Positions 9,137-18,284 of a stretch of 64,000 nt of DNA are shown here, one piece after another (position 1 is the first letter of the stretch; every line of letters begins with the position of its first letter). The DNA lies in assembly GCF_001753245.1 (NCBI RefSeq), contig NZ_CP017415.1:1268501-1332500 (forward strand), read 5' to 3'. The stretch comes from Acidihalobacter yilgarnensis. GTDB taxonomy: Bacteria > Pseudomonadota > Gammaproteobacteria > DSM-5130 > Acidihalobacteraceae. The notes under the pieces are model-generated. The model worked only from the letters and a program-made list of their open reading frames with translations, searched no databases and was not told the origin of the DNA. Made by a program: the position numbers and the translations under genes.

Positions 9137-10482
9137 GCCGCAGGCGTCGAAATCCACGTGCGGAGCGTCGTCCGCTGATCTCACGACCACCCATTGAGCT
9201 GGATATCGATGCGCTGGCCCTCGATGGGCGCGGCGTCGGTCATCTCGATGGCAAGGCGGTATTCGTGCATGGCGCCCTGCCGGGCGAGCGCGTGCGTGCC
9301 GCCTTGCTCGGTGGTCGTCGTCGTTACGACGAGGCGGAGACCATCGAAATATTACGCGCCTCGCCCCGTCGCGTGACGCCGCACTGCGCACATTACGGGT
9401 TGTGCGGCGGTTGCAGCATGCAGCATCTCGACGCGGAGATGCAGGTCGAGGCCAAGCAGCAGGCGCTGTTGGACAGCTTGCGACGTATCGGCGGCGTGGT
9501 GCCAGAAAAGGTGTTGGCGCCACTTGCCGGACCGGTCTGGGGCTACCGCCGCAAGGCACGCCTAGGCGTGCGCTACGTTCCTCAAAAGGGGCGAGTGCTC
9601 ATCGGCTTCCGTGAGCGTCAGGGTCGCGTGCTCGCGGACCTCGCCGGTTGCGAGGTACTGCTGCCGGCGGTCGGTAGGCGCTTTGCGGCGTTGGCTGGGC
9701 TGATCGAGCGCCTCAGTGTGCGTGATGCGTTGCCCCAGATCGAGGTCGTCGCTGGCGACGAGGCCATCTGCCTCGTGTTTCGCCACCTAAAACCCTTGTC
9801 TGAGTCCGATCGGGAGTGCCTGCGCCATTTCGCACGCGAATCGGGCTTCGGTGTGGCCCTGCAGCCGGGCGGCTCCGATACCATTACGCCGCTGTGGCCC
9901 GAGTCGCAGCCGCTGTCCTATGCACAGCCCGATTTCGGCACACACGTTGCTTTTCACCCCGGCGATTTCATTCAAGTGAACGCGGAAATTAACCGCCGTA
10001 TGGTGCCGCTGGCGCTTGATCTGCTTGAAATCACGCCTGGCGACCGCGTGCTGGAGCTGTTCAGCGGGCTTGGCAATTTCAGCTTGCCGCTCGCGCGGCG
10101 CGGCGCGCGCGTGACTGCCGTGGAGGGAGACGAAGCGATGGTCGCGCGTGCCGCGGCCAATGCCGTGGCCAATGGTCTGGGTGATTCGATCATTCATGCC
10201 GTGGCCAATCTGATGGCCCCGCCCGAAGGTGCCACGTGGTTACGGGCGGACTATGACAAGCTGCTGCTTGACCCGCCGCGCGCCGGCGCGCGCGAAATAC
10301 TTCCGTACATCGGTCGCTTACGTCCTCGACGTATCGTCTACGTTTCCTGCGACCCCGCCACGCTTGCGCGTGACGCCGGGGAGCTGGTGCATGGTCAGGG
10401 TTACCGGCTGACAGCGGCCGGCGTCATGGATATGTTTCCGCATACGGCACATGTCGAGTCGATGGCCTTGTTCGTGCGCTGA
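9133..10482 (+). CDS. rlmD: 23S rRNA (uracil-1939-C5)-methyltransferase RlmD
   Basis: A 449-residue SAM-dependent rRNA methyltransferase (older name RumA). A basic N-terminus leads into a TRAM RNA-binding domain (about residues 17-75). Iron-sulfur cluster cysteines lie at 85, 91 and 94 (C-x5-C-x2-C) with a fourth at 173. The SAM-binding motif E-L-F-S-G-L-G-N-F-S comes next, and the nucleophilic cysteine is in Y-V-S-C-D-P-A-T-L-A-R-D near residue 405. All expected residues are present. It overlaps the upstream exonuclease gene and ends the long plus-strand block. Confidence 0.95.
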   Translation: MSRRRRNPRAERRPLISRPPIELDIDALALDGRGVGHLDGKAVFVHGALPGERVRAALLGGRRRYDEAETIEILRASPRRVTPHCAHYGLCGGCSMQHLDAEMQVEAKQQALLDSLRRIGGVVPEKVLAPLAGPVWGYRRKARLGVRYVPQKGRVLIGFRERQGRVLADLAGCEVLLPAVGRRFAALAGLIERLSVRDALPQIEVVAGDEAICLVFRHLKPLSESDRECLRHFARESGFGVALQPGGSDTITPLWPESQPLSYAQPDFGTHVAFHPGDFIQVNAEINRRMVPLALDLLEITPGDRVLELFSGLGNFSLPLARRGARVTAVEGDEAMVARAAANAVANGLGDSIIHAVANLMAPPEGATWLRADYDKLLLDPPRAGAREILPYIGRLRPRRIVYVSCDPATLARDAGELVHGQGYRLTAAGVMDMFPHTAHVESMALFVR

Positions 10483-10595
10483 AACGTAGAGGCACAAAGG
10501 TTCGTGTCCACTGGAATCGACCGTGACTCGGAGATACCAGTCGATCGCAGCAGGCGCGTCCGTCCCGCGGTTTAAGACAAAGGGTATTTCTCATT

Positions 10596-11105
10596 ATGCA
10601 CCTCCGGCTCGCAGTGCCCTCCGATGCGCGCGATATTGCGCGGGTACATGTGGAGAGTTGGCGGGTAGCGTATCGAGGTCTGGTGCCACAAACCTACCTG
10701 GATAAGCTTTCGGTCGAAAGCCGGGAAGCATTCTGGATGCAAACCATCTCTACCGAGGCTTGTGAGGTCTGGGTGGCTGAGGTGGATTCGGCTCTCGTGG
10801 GTTGGATCGCATTGGGGGCATCCAGAGATGATGACGCGACCTTCGACGTGGGTGAATTACAGGCGATTTATCTGCTGCCTGAATATTGGGCGCATGGAAT
10901 AGGCCGCGCGTTATGGAGGGTCGCGTGTGGCAGGCTCCTCGAACGTGGGTTTTCGTCCGCCGTGGTCTGGGTTTTTGCGGACAATGCGCGCGCGATTCGA
11001 TTTTATCGAGCTGCCGGCTTCACGCTGAATTCGGAGCTGGAAGATTCTGGCGACTACGATGGGATGGAACTGAAATACGCTCGTTACGAAATAATCCTCG
11101 TTTGA
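10596..11105 (+). CDS. GNAT family N-acetyltransferase
   Basis: A 169-residue protein with the GNAT fold order: an N-terminal R-x-A-V-P-S-D-A-R-D-I-A start, a central strand L-Q-A-I-Y-L-L-P-E, the acetyl-CoA pyrophosphate loop around H-G-I-G-R-A-L-W, and the late A-x-R-F-Y-R-A-A-G-F motif. The substrate cannot be predicted. ATG at 10596 is chosen, with AAAGGG about ten bases upstream. It stands alone, 113 bases after rlmD and pointing toward a minus-strand block. Confidence 0.88.
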   Translation: MHLRLAVPSDARDIARVHVESWRVAYRGLVPQTYLDKLSVESREAFWMQTISTEACEVWVAEVDSALVGWIALGASRDDDATFDVGELQAIYLLPEYWAHGIGRALWRVACGRLLERGFSSAVVWVFADNARAIRFYRAAGFTLNSELEDSGDYDGMELKYARYEIILV

Positions 11106-11402
11106 CACGCTCAGTGTTCGGCACGGCCGTACCGGACGATTCGACTACCCAAGCGGGCTTTTACAACGAAGGGAAACGAACCTTGGCCTGATAGGCGCCT
11201 TGGCCAAAGCCCTATAGGCGATTCAGCCGAGTGCGGCGAGCTGGATGACCTGCTCCGGTTCGGCAGACCTTATTTGCGATTGATAGCGGATGGCGCGCTG
11301 TGATTCGCGTACTTGAATTGGCGTGGACTCCGGCGTGTTTTGGTATTGGTGAGGATGTTGCGCATTCGATGACGAGGGGGCACTCGTATCGACTCCTGCA
11401 GA
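11106..11402. other. Intergenic region without a supported gene
   Basis: This 297-base stretch lies between the GNAT gene and the 3' end of the sixA-like gene on the other strand. Short open frames exist but none has a recognisable domain. ATAGGCG occurs twice (near 11191 and 11214), and a GCGGGC followed by TTTT near 11155 lacks a matching left arm. I see no RNA gene. Confidence 0.4.
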
Positions 11403-11902
11403 TCAATCCAGATCGGCGACCTTGGGGGTTTCAAGCGCAAGGCGCGTGCCGGCGCCGAACTCGGTTTCCAGCCAATGCTCGACCGGCAGGCTCAGCGTGT
11501 AGGCGCCGGCGGTAGGGAGATTTTCCAGGCGATCGTCGGCAAGCCGGTTGGCGAGTTGTGTCAGGCCGGGATTGTGGCCAACGAGGAGTAAGTGACTTGC
11601 GTCGTCCGGCTGCTCACGCAGAATCTTGAGCAGGACGCCGGTGCTGGCTTCGTAGACGCGTGGTTCCCAGGCAATACGCTCGGGGGATAGCCTAGGGCGT
11701 CGGCCACCGCCTCGGCCGTGGCGCGTGCGCGCACGGCGGGGCTGCTGACAATATGAGTGGGTTGAAGGCCGCGCCGGGCGAGACGATGTCCCATTTCCGG
11801 GGCATCCTCTCGCCCGCGACCGTTGAGCGGGCGCTCGAAATCGCTCAGATCGGGCTGTTTCCAGCTCGATTTGGCATGACGCAGGAGGGTCAGCGTCTTC
11901 AC
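11403..11902 (-). pseudogene. SixA-like histidine phosphatase, frameshifted
   Basis: Starting at 11902, the minus strand encodes the N-terminal phosphohistidine motif L-L-R-H-A-K-S-S-W and continues to A-L-G-Y-P-P. It then runs into a short unrelated tail that stops at 11561. Adding one base to the C5 run (plus-strand G5 at 11682-11686) restores a full frame: E-R-I-A-W-E-P-R-V-Y-E-A-S, then the second catalytic-histidine motif G-H-N-P-G-L, ending with TGA at 11403-11405, about 166 residues in all. SixA-type phosphatases dephosphorylate phosphohistidine proteins. This is either a recent pseudogene or a homopolymer sequencing error; the clean continuation favours the latter. Confidence 0.82.
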
Positions 11903-11933
11903 GGTCGGAATCCGTTCTCGCGGCAGGGTGGAG

Positions 11934-12374
11934 TTACAGGAAGTCGGGTAGATGCTGACGCAGATGCGTGCAGTCCAGCGCGGTGAGGTCCTTGGCGAGC
12001 TCGGTCGTGATCTTGCCGCGTAGCGGTGTACCCATGCACTCGCGCAGGCGGCCGAGGAAGGCCGGGGCCGCGGCGATGTGCAGGCGTTCGCAGGGGTTGC
12101 GCTTCATGACTTCGGTAAGCTTTTCGCAAACCATGCGCGCGAAGCGCATGGCTTCTTCTGATTTGAGGTCGACTCGAGGCGCTATGGCATGGCGGCTTTG
12201 TCCGCTGATGTCGTGTGCGCGTCCGGCCTTGTCGCTCAAGATATCCCGAGTTTTCAGGCGTGCTTCGCTGTCGATCCAGGCGGCCTGTTCGACCAGCTTG
12301 CCGTTGCGGGAAGAGGAGCAGAAGAGACGGGCGCGTCCGGCGTTGGCGACCAGAACCCAGATGGAATTGATCAT
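11934..12374 (-). CDS. Host attachment family protein (AtsE-like)
   Basis: A 146-residue soluble protein starting M-I-N-S-I-W-V-L-V-A-N-A-G-R-A-R-L-F. This resembles the family named after an Agrobacterium protein required for attachment to host cells, which shares features with ribosome-associated eRF1/Pelota-like folds. The C-terminal part contains F-L-G-R-L-R-E and H-L-R-Q-H-L-P-D, as seen in family members. ATG at 12374 is preferred: the frame is open upstream, but that part is arginine- and proline-rich and does not resemble the family. It lies 31 bases upstream of the sixA-like gene on the same strand. In free-living bacteria the function is unknown. Confidence 0.8.
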   Translation of the reverse strand: MINSIWVLVANAGRARLFCSSSRNGKLVEQAAWIDSEARLKTRDILSDKAGRAHDISGQSRHAIAPRVDLKSEEAMRFARMVCEKLTEVMKRNPCERLHIAAAPAFLGRLRECMGTPLRGKITTELAKDLTALDCTHLRQHLPDFL

Positions 12375-12519
12375 ATGCGTTGACCTCGTTGTTGGTGAAG
12401 GTGAACTGCATGGAGGATTGTCCCCCTGATCAATTGAAGTTGATATGCCCCATCGGGGCAAGCCGGCAGCCGACGGGCGGGCGAACCGGTCAGGTGGCCG
12501 ACTCGCCCGCGTGGTTGAC

Positions 12520-13341
12520 TTAGGAGGTCGGTGGGAGCATTTCAGCGGCGGCCTGGACACCGGGCGACTTGCAAACCTCGGCGGGTTTTTGCGCAGTGGT
12601 CTGGCAGATGGCGGCGGTGATGAGATTGGCCTGAGGTATGACCACGCGAGTGAGCATGCCCTTGGGGTCGGCCAGTTTTTCTGCGATCTGGGCCCAGTCG
12701 AGTTTGGCGTAGAGATCGGGATTGACCGGCGAACCGAGCAGCAGCCAGCGGCCGCCGATGTAGAGAAAAGGAATGCCGTTAGGATGGGCGGTGTAGGGCG
12801 CGGCGTCGAATTCCTGAAACAGCTTGGCGGGCTGTCCCTTCAACGGGTCGAGAGGATGTCCGAGTCGATCGGCCGTCTCGACGGGAATGAAGTCCACGTA
12901 GCGGCTGGTGTAGCTCGCCTTGGCGAAGGTGACGGTTGTGGTGTCGGGGTACACATCCTTGGGGCTCGAGCGCATGGTGCGCAGACCCTGGAAGTCACCG
13001 AAGCGCATCAGCGCAATGGTCAGCGGCCAGCGCAGCGCGGCGCAGAAGGGGCAGTAGTCCGCACCGACATAGAGCACGGTGCTCTTGCTGGCGGCCTGTC
13101 CGGGGTTGGGGCCGTTGATCGATTGGATCGAGGTGTAGTCGGGCGCGCGCTTGGCGGCAAGTCCGTCATGCGAGGCCTGTTCGAGATGTTTGACGATGGC
13201 GGGTGCAAGCGGCTGGTCGAGCGCGGCGGAGGCACGCGGCGGTGCCAGGCTGCCGGCGTTGGCCGCGAAGGCTGCGACAAGCGGCAGGCTGGCGAGCATC
13301 GCGGCAAGGCGCGACGGTGAGGCAATCCTGAAGTGGCGCAT
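12520..13341 (-). CDS. DUF929-type exported thioredoxin-like protein
   Basis: A 273-residue protein with a signal peptide (charged start, hydrophobic core L-A-A-M-L-A-S-L-P-L-V-A-A-F-A, cleavage probably after A-N-A). The mature part has a C-P-F-C redox pair near residue 97 following V-L-Y-V-G-A-D-Y, and a later cis-proline region G-I-P-F-L-Y-I-G-G. This layout fits DUF929 proteins, thiol-disulfide proteins known from archaea and some bacteria. It probably acts in the periplasm on disulfides. It lies just downstream of moeA on the same strand. Confidence 0.78.
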   Translation of the reverse strand: MRHFRIASPSRLAAMLASLPLVAAFAANAGSLAPPRASAALDQPLAPAIVKHLEQASHDGLAAKRAPDYTSIQSINGPNPGQAASKSTVLYVGADYCPFCAALRWPLTIALMRFGDFQGLRTMRSSPKDVYPDTTTVTFAKASYTSRYVDFIPVETADRLGHPLDPLKGQPAKLFQEFDAAPYTAHPNGIPFLYIGGRWLLLGSPVNPDLYAKLDWAQIAEKLADPKGMLTRVVIPQANLITAAICQTTAQKPAEVCKSPGVQAAAEMLPPTS

Positions 13342-13355
13342 GAATCAATGGCTCC

Positions 13356-14603
13356 CTATCGGAAAAGTGTGTGAAACGGAATGATGTCAACCATGGCGCC
13401 GGCCTCTACCGAACCGGCGTCACGCGGCAGTCTGATCAGACAGTTGGCGCGGCTCATGCCGCTTAGTATATGCGATGCCTGGATGCCGGCGGTTTCGACC
13501 TCGAACGTGCCGTCGGCGCTTTGCGTGAGCATGCCTCGCTGGTAGTCGGTGCGCCCGGGAACCTTGCGCAGGGCCGACCGCGCGACCGCGCGCAGCGACA
13601 TCGGCGGCGTGTAGGCCTCGCCTCGCAGACGGTGCAGGGCGGGGCCAACAAAGAGGGCGAAGGTGACCATCGCTGAAACTGGGTTGCCGGGGAGCCCGAA
13701 AAACAAGGCCTTGCCCAAGCGCCCGAAATTGAGCGGTCGGCCGGGCTTCATGGCGATTTTCCAGAAATTGGCCTGTCCGGTTTCGCGCAGGATACGCGTC
13801 ACATGATCAGCGGCACCCACCGAGGCACCGCCGCTGGTGACGATCAGGTCGGCCTGGTCGGCGGCTTCGGCCATCACGCGCCGGGTAGCGGTCTCGTCGT
13901 CTGGAATGCGCCCGAGGTCGGTGGCCTGAACGCCAATTTCGCGTAGCAGTCCGTAGAGGGTTTGCCGATTGCTGTCGTAGATATCGCCTTCGCCTAGTGG
14001 TTCGCCGGGTCCACGCAGCTCGTCTCCGGTCGAGAAGTAGGCCACGCGCGGGAGCCGATGCACGTCGACCTCTGCGAATCCCAGCGAGGCGAGCAAGCCC
14101 AGCTCCGCGCTGCCGATCCGCTGCCCAGATGTCAGTACGCGCTCACCGCTGGCGAGGTCTTCGCCGGGGTGGCGGATATTGGCGCCGAGCGTCGGGTGAA
14201 TGCGGACGCGGATGTATGGGCCGTCGATGCTGACGTGTTCCTGCTGCACGACTGTGTCGGCGTCGAGAGGCACGACCCCGCCAGTCATCACGCGCACGCA
14301 CTCGCCGGCGCCGATGGTGCCGCGATAGGGGTGGCCGGCGAAGGCGTCACCGACGACGTGGAAGCGCTCGGATTCGGCAAGCGTCGCGGCGCGCAGGGCA
14401 TAGCCGTCCATCGCGGAATTGGGGTGTGGCGGCACATTGAACGGCGCGGTGACCTCGCGGGCGAGCACGCGGCCATGAGCGGTGTGGAGATCGACATGTT
14501 CGATGCCGGTGACCGGCTGCGCGCATTCCAGTACCCGCGCCAGCGCCTCCTCGACGGTGAGGGCTTCGGAATCGGTTTCGTCGCAACTGCTCGGGGAAAT
14601 CAT
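13356..14603 (-). CDS. moeA: Molybdopterin molybdenumtransferase MoeA
   Basis: A 415-residue enzyme that inserts molybdenum into adenylylated molybdopterin, the last step of molybdenum cofactor synthesis. Seen are the N-terminal D-G-Y-A-L-R-A loop, the MoeA core motif T-S-G-G-A-S-V-G-A-A-D-H, and the P-G-R-P-L-N-F-G and F-F-G-L-P-G-N-P-V-S signatures, followed by the C-terminal beta domain. ATG at 14603 is preferred, with AGGAGA at 14610-14615 placed correctly. A GTG at 14627, directly after the mobB stop, is the alternative. It is in one transcription unit with mobB. Confidence 0.95.
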   Translation of the reverse strand: MISPSSCDETDSEALTVEEALARVLECAQPVTGIEHVDLHTAHGRVLAREVTAPFNVPPHPNSAMDGYALRAATLAESERFHVVGDAFAGHPYRGTIGAGECVRVMTGGVVPLDADTVVQQEHVSIDGPYIRVRIHPTLGANIRHPGEDLASGERVLTSGQRIGSAELGLLASLGFAEVDVHRLPRVAYFSTGDELRGPGEPLGEGDIYDSNRQTLYGLLREIGVQATDLGRIPDDETATRRVMAEAADQADLIVTSGGASVGAADHVTRILRETGQANFWKIAMKPGRPLNFGRLGKALFFGLPGNPVSAMVTFALFVGPALHRLRGEAYTPPMSLRAVARSALRKVPGRTDYQRGMLTQSADGTFEVETAGIQASHILSGMSRANCLIRLPRDAGSVEAGAMVDIIPFHTLFR

Positions 14604-14627
14604 GACATTCTCCTGCTGCACCTTCAC

Positions 14628-15149
14628 TCAGGCCTGAAGGCAGTGGCGCATGACGAATTCGGCGACCGCCGCTGGATCGTCGATGTCCAGACAGGGCAGC
14701 GAGGTTTGCAGGGGCGTGTCGGTCACCACGGCGATGATATCGGAATCGTCGGGATGCAGCAGCGGCTTGCCCAGCGCCGCGCGGTGGACTTCGATCTTGG
14801 GGAAGTGTTCGTGCTTGAAGCCCTCGACCAGCACCAGATCCGCCCTGGTCGTGTCGAGGCGTTCGAGCAGGTCCGACAGTTGGGGATCGGAGGCGTGCTC
14901 CGATTCGACCATCAGTGCCCATCGGCGGCGAGAGGCGATCAACATTTGCCCGGCGCCCGCCTTGCGCAAGGTGTGACTGTCCTTGCCGGGATGGTCGATA
15001 TCAAAGTCGTGGTGGGCGTGCTTGATCACGGCGACGCGCAGCCCACGCGCGCCGAGCAGCGGCAGGATTCGGGTCAGCAGCGTGGTCTTGCCCGTGCCGC
15101 TCCAGGCGGCAAAACCGAGAACCGGAAGGGGGAAGGATGATGAGGACAT
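14628..15149 (-). CDS. mobB: Molybdopterin-guanine dinucleotide biosynthesis adaptor MobB
   Basis: A 173-residue GTP-binding accessory protein that assists MobA in attaching GMP to molybdopterin. The Walker A loop W-S-G-T-G-K-T-T lies at residues 16-23. I-K-H-A-H-H-D-F-D-I-D and D-S-H-T-L-R-K-A-G-A follow, then L-V-E-G-F-K-H-E, all family signatures. The stop is adjacent to the moeA start. It is divergent from nfeD, with about 100 bases between them. Neither mobA nor moaA/C/D/E is in this window; moaB is 44 kb away. Confidence 0.94.
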   Translation of the reverse strand: MSSSSFPLPVLGFAAWSGTGKTTLLTRILPLLGARGLRVAVIKHAHHDFDIDHPGKDSHTLRKAGAGQMLIASRRRWALMVESEHASDPQLSDLLERLDTTRADLVLVEGFKHEHFPKIEVHRAALGKPLLHPDDSDIIAVVTDTPLQTSLPCLDIDDPAAVAEFVMRHCLQA

Positions 15150-15252
15150 GCTTGGGCTCGCTCGGATAATGCCTGCGGATGATCGCGTATGCCGCGGTTG
15201 AGGGCAACGTCGGTGCTATGCTTAGACTCGTTGTCGATGTGAGAGCACTGCC

Positions 15253-16533
15253 TTGTTGCGCTTGTCCGCTCTTTTCACACTGATCTGTTGTCTCGCCTTG
15301 CCCGTTGCCGCTTCGGCATCCGCGGGTGTGGCGGTCGTGATGACGCTCAACGGCGCGATCGGGCCGGCTTCGGTGCGCTACCTCACGCGCGGATTGGCAC
15401 GCGCGGCCGACCAGGATGCGCGCCTTGTGGTTCTCGAAATCGACACCCCCGGCGGCCTGGCTTCCTCCACACAGTCGATCGTGCGCGCAATCCTGCATTC
15501 GCCAGTGCCGGTAGCCGGATTGGTCTTTCCCGCTGGCGCACGTGCGGCGAGCGCGGGCACCTATATTCTCTATGCCTGTCCCGTAGCCGCGATGTCGCCC
15601 GCCACGCACCTGGGCGCCGCGACGCCTATCGCGATGGGGAAATCCGATACTGCCGACCCGGCCGCCCGCAAGCGACTTTCCGACGCGGCGGCCAGCCTGC
15701 GCGCGCTGGCGACGCGTTATGGTCGCAATGTCGACTGGGGCGCCGCTGCCGTACACAAGGGCGCCAGCCTGACCGCCGCCGAGGCGCAGCGGATGCATGT
15801 CATCGATCTCGTGGCGACGAGCCCCGAGGCCCTGATACTCGCGCTCGACGGTCGGCGTGTGCGCGTCGGCGACGGCTGGCAGACCCTCAAGACAGCCGAT
15901 CTTACGGTCGAACGCGATCCACCCGGTTGGCAGGACCAGCTGTTGGCGCTGATCGCCGATCCCAATGTTGCCTATCTGCTGCTGCTGATCGGCTTTTACG
16001 GCATCGTGTTCGAGTTGGCCGGGCCGGGGCTGATCCTGCCGGGCACGGTCGGTGCGATTTCGTTGATCCTCGCGCTCTTCGCATTGCAGGCGTTGCCCAT
16101 CGACTACGCAGGGCTTGGGCTGATGCTGCTGGGTATCGGTCTGATGGTCGGGGAAACTTTCGTCGCCGGCTTTGGCGTGCTGGGTTTGGGTGGCGTCGTC
16201 GCCTTCACGGCGGGTTCACTGCTGTTGTTCGACACACACGACATTCGCGTGTCCTTGCCCATGATCGGGGGCACGGCTGCAATCTCCGCCGGCTTCTTCC
16301 TCTGGCTGATTGGGCGTCTGATCCGGCTGCGCAGACGTGGCGCGGTGACCGGGCGCGAGGCCATCCTGGGTGCTCAGGGCGTGGTGACGGAAGATTTTAC
16401 CGGCCACGGACACATCCACCTTCACGGCGAACTCTGGCAGGCGAACTGCAATTTGCCCTTACGGCGCGACCAACGTGTACGCGTCGTCGCGATTGATGGA
16501 TTGGAACTTACAGTTACTCCTGAGGAGAATTGA
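15253..16533 (+). CDS. nfeD: NfeD family membrane-bound serine protease (NfeD1b)
   Basis: A 426-residue protein with a signal peptide (about residues 1-23), a ClpP-like protease domain, several transmembrane helices (about 230-365) and a C-terminal soluble NfeD OB-fold domain. The likely catalytic serine is Ser100 in A-S-A-G-T-Y and the lysine Lys140 in A-R-K-R-L-S-D-A. The archaeal homologue cleaves its partner stomatin; here the next gene is exactly such a slipin/stomatin protein. The start is TTG at 15253, with TTG at 15256 also possible. Together they probably manage membrane protein quality or microdomains. Confidence 0.92.
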   Translation: MLRLSALFTLICCLALPVAASASAGVAVVMTLNGAIGPASVRYLTRGLARAADQDARLVVLEIDTPGGLASSTQSIVRAILHSPVPVAGLVFPAGARAASAGTYILYACPVAAMSPATHLGAATPIAMGKSDTADPAARKRLSDAAASLRALATRYGRNVDWGAAAVHKGASLTAAEAQRMHVIDLVATSPEALILALDGRRVRVGDGWQTLKTADLTVERDPPGWQDQLLALIADPNVAYLLLLIGFYGIVFELAGPGLILPGTVGAISLILALFALQALPIDYAGLGLMLLGIGLMVGETFVAGFGVLGLGGVVAFTAGSLLLFDTHDIRVSLPMIGGTAAISAGFFLWLIGRLIRLRRRGAVTGREAILGAQGVVTEDFTGHGHIHLHGELWQANCNLPLRRDQRVRVVAIDGLELTVTPEEN

Positions 16534-16535
16534 AT

Positions 16536-17333
16536 ATGTATATGATTATTCCGGTATTACTGCTTCTTGCTTTAGCCTTTTCCTCAATTCGTATCGTGCC
16601 GGAATACCAGCGTGGCGTGGTGTTTTTCCTGGGTCGCTTTCAGTCGATCAAGGGGCCAGGGCTGATCTTCGTGATTCCGGCGATCCAGCAGATGGTCCGC
16701 GTGGATCTGCGCATCATCACCATGGACGTGCCCAGCCAGGATGTGATCTCGCGTGACAACGTCACCGTCAAGGTCAACGCCGTGCTCTACTTCCGCGTGG
16801 TCGATGCGGAGAAGGCGATCATCCAGGTGGAGAACTACTACATGGCGACCAGCCAGCTCGCGCAGACCACCCTGCGTTCGGTGCTGGGCAAGCACGAACT
16901 CGACGAAATGCTGGCCGAGCGCGACCGGCTCAACGTCGACATCCAGGCGATACTCGACGAACAGACCGCATCCTGGGGCATCAAGGTCACCAACGTCGAA
17001 CTCAAGCAGGTCGAGCTCGACGAGAGCATGGTGCGTGCGATTTCGCGCCAGGCCGAGGCCGAGCGCGAGCGCCGCGCCAAGGTGATCAATGCCGAAGGCG
17101 AGTTGCAGGCCTCGAAGACGCTGTTGCAGGCCGCCAGTGTCATCGCGCAGAATCCGCAGGCCCTGCAACTGCGCTATCTGCAAACGGTGAGCGACATGTC
17201 GACGCGCAACAGTTCTACCATTTTGTTCCCGCTGCCGATGGATATGTTCCGACCCTTCATGCAGTCAGCGGCCGCACCCACACCAGCACCCACACCCGCG
17301 GCCACACCCACAGACAAACCGGATGCGGGCTGA
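16536..17333 (+). CDS. Slipin (stomatin/SPFH family) protein
   Basis: A 265-residue SPFH protein: an N-terminal hydrophobic hairpin (residues 1-18), the prohibitin-homology domain with [12 protein letters not shown] and G-P-G-L-I-F-V-I-P, and a coiled-coil stretch rich in [10 protein letters not shown]. The C-terminal tail has P-T-P-A repeats. ATG at 16536 is chosen because GAGGAG at 16522-16527 is correctly spaced and the nfeD stop lies between them. The NfeD-slipin pair is widely conserved. The 3' end overlaps xerD by eleven bases. Confidence 0.93.
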   Translation: MYMIIPVLLLLALAFSSIRIVPEYQRGVVFFLGRFQSIKGPGLIFVIPAIQQMVRVDLRIITMDVPSQDVISRDNVTVKVNAVLYFRVVDAEKAIIQVENYYMATSQLAQTTLRSVLGKHELDEMLAERDRLNVDIQAILDEQTASWGIKVTNVELKQVELDESMVRAISRQAEAERERRAKVINAEGELQASKTLLQAASVIAQNPQALQLRYLQTVSDMSTRNSSTILFPLPMDMFRPFMQSAAAPTPAPTPAATPTDKPDAG

Positions 17334-18246
17334 GGTCGACGTTGCGGCCGACGAGCCGTGGCGGCAGCAGATCGAGGGCTTCCTGGACACGTTGTGGGCC
17401 GAGCGCGGACTTTCCACCCATACCCTGACCGCCTACCGACACGACCTTGAAGGCTTGGCCCGCGCCCTGGACCCTCAGGGCCTCGGGCTGCTGCAGGCGC
17501 AGCGCGAACATCTGCTCGACTATTTGAGTGCGCGGCTGGCGGCGGGCGGTAGCCCGCGCTCCAGCGCGCGGCTGCTCTCGGCGCTGCGGCGCTTCTACCG
17601 CCAGATGCTGCGCGACGGCCACATCACCACAGATCCCACCACCGAGATTGCACCGCCTCGGCTCGGCCGCCCCTTGCCGGATGCCCTGTCGGAATCGGAT
17701 GTCGAAAGCCTGCTGGCGGCCCCGGTGATTTCCACGCTTGAGGGCCTGCGCGACCGCGCCATGCTTGAACTGCTGTACGCCACCGGCCTGCGTGTGTCCG
17801 AGCTGGTGGGCCTCGGCGAAACCCGTCTCAACCTCAAACATGGCGTGGTGCGCGTCATCGGCAAGGGCGCGCGCGAGCGTCTGGTGCCAGTGGGCGAGGA
17901 GGCGACCGCCTGGGTCGAGCGCTATCTTGCCGAGGCACGCTCGGAGCTGCTGCGCGGACATGGCCCCAGTCCCGCGATATTCGTCACCCGCCGGGGCGGG
18001 CCGATGACGCGGCAGGCCTTCTGGCACCTCATCCGCCGCCATGCCCGTCAGGCCGGGATCGACAAACATCTCTCGCCGCACACGCTGCGCCACGCCTTCG
18101 CCACCCACCTGCTCAACCACGGCGCCGACCTGCGCGTGGTGCAGATGCTGCTCGGTCACAGCGACCTGTCCACCACTCAGATCTACACTCACGTCGCCAA
18201 GGCGCGACTGCAGGCCCTGCATGCCGCGCACCACCCGCGCGGCTGA
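17323..18246 (+). CDS. xerD: Site-specific tyrosine recombinase XerD
   Basis: A 307-residue recombinase that, with XerC, resolves chromosome dimers at dif under FtsK control. The N-terminal SAM-like core-binding domain (about 12-105) is followed by the catalytic domain with Arg157 (G-L-R-V-S-E-L), Lys181 (G-K-G), His253 and Arg256 (H-T-L-R-H-A-F), His279 (G-H-S) and nucleophile Tyr288 (I-Y-T-H-V). XerD rather than XerC is favoured by [17 protein letters not shown] and by dsbC immediately downstream, the E. coli order. Confidence 0.93.
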   Translation: MRAEVDVAADEPWRQQIEGFLDTLWAERGLSTHTLTAYRHDLEGLARALDPQGLGLLQAQREHLLDYLSARLAAGGSPRSSARLLSALRRFYRQMLRDGHITTDPTTEIAPPRLGRPLPDALSESDVESLLAAPVISTLEGLRDRAMLELLYATGLRVSELVGLGETRLNLKHGVVRVIGKGARERLVPVGEEATAWVERYLAEARSELLRGHGPSPAIFVTRRGGPMTRQAFWHLIRRHARQAGIDKHLSPHTLRHAFATHLLNHGADLRVVQMLLGHSDLSTTQIYTHVAKARLQALHAAHHPRG

Positions 18247-18284
18247 TATGCTATCGGCCGCATCCTCGTGACCCCGGAACCTTC

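Noticed and set aside
11300-11515. Small plus-strand frame before the sixA-like gene
   Set aside because: It runs into the antisense of the sixA 3' end and has an arginine-rich, non-conserved tail.
16521-16535. TTG at 16530 as the slipin start
   Set aside because: ATG at 16536 is better spaced from GAGGAG and follows the nfeD stop.
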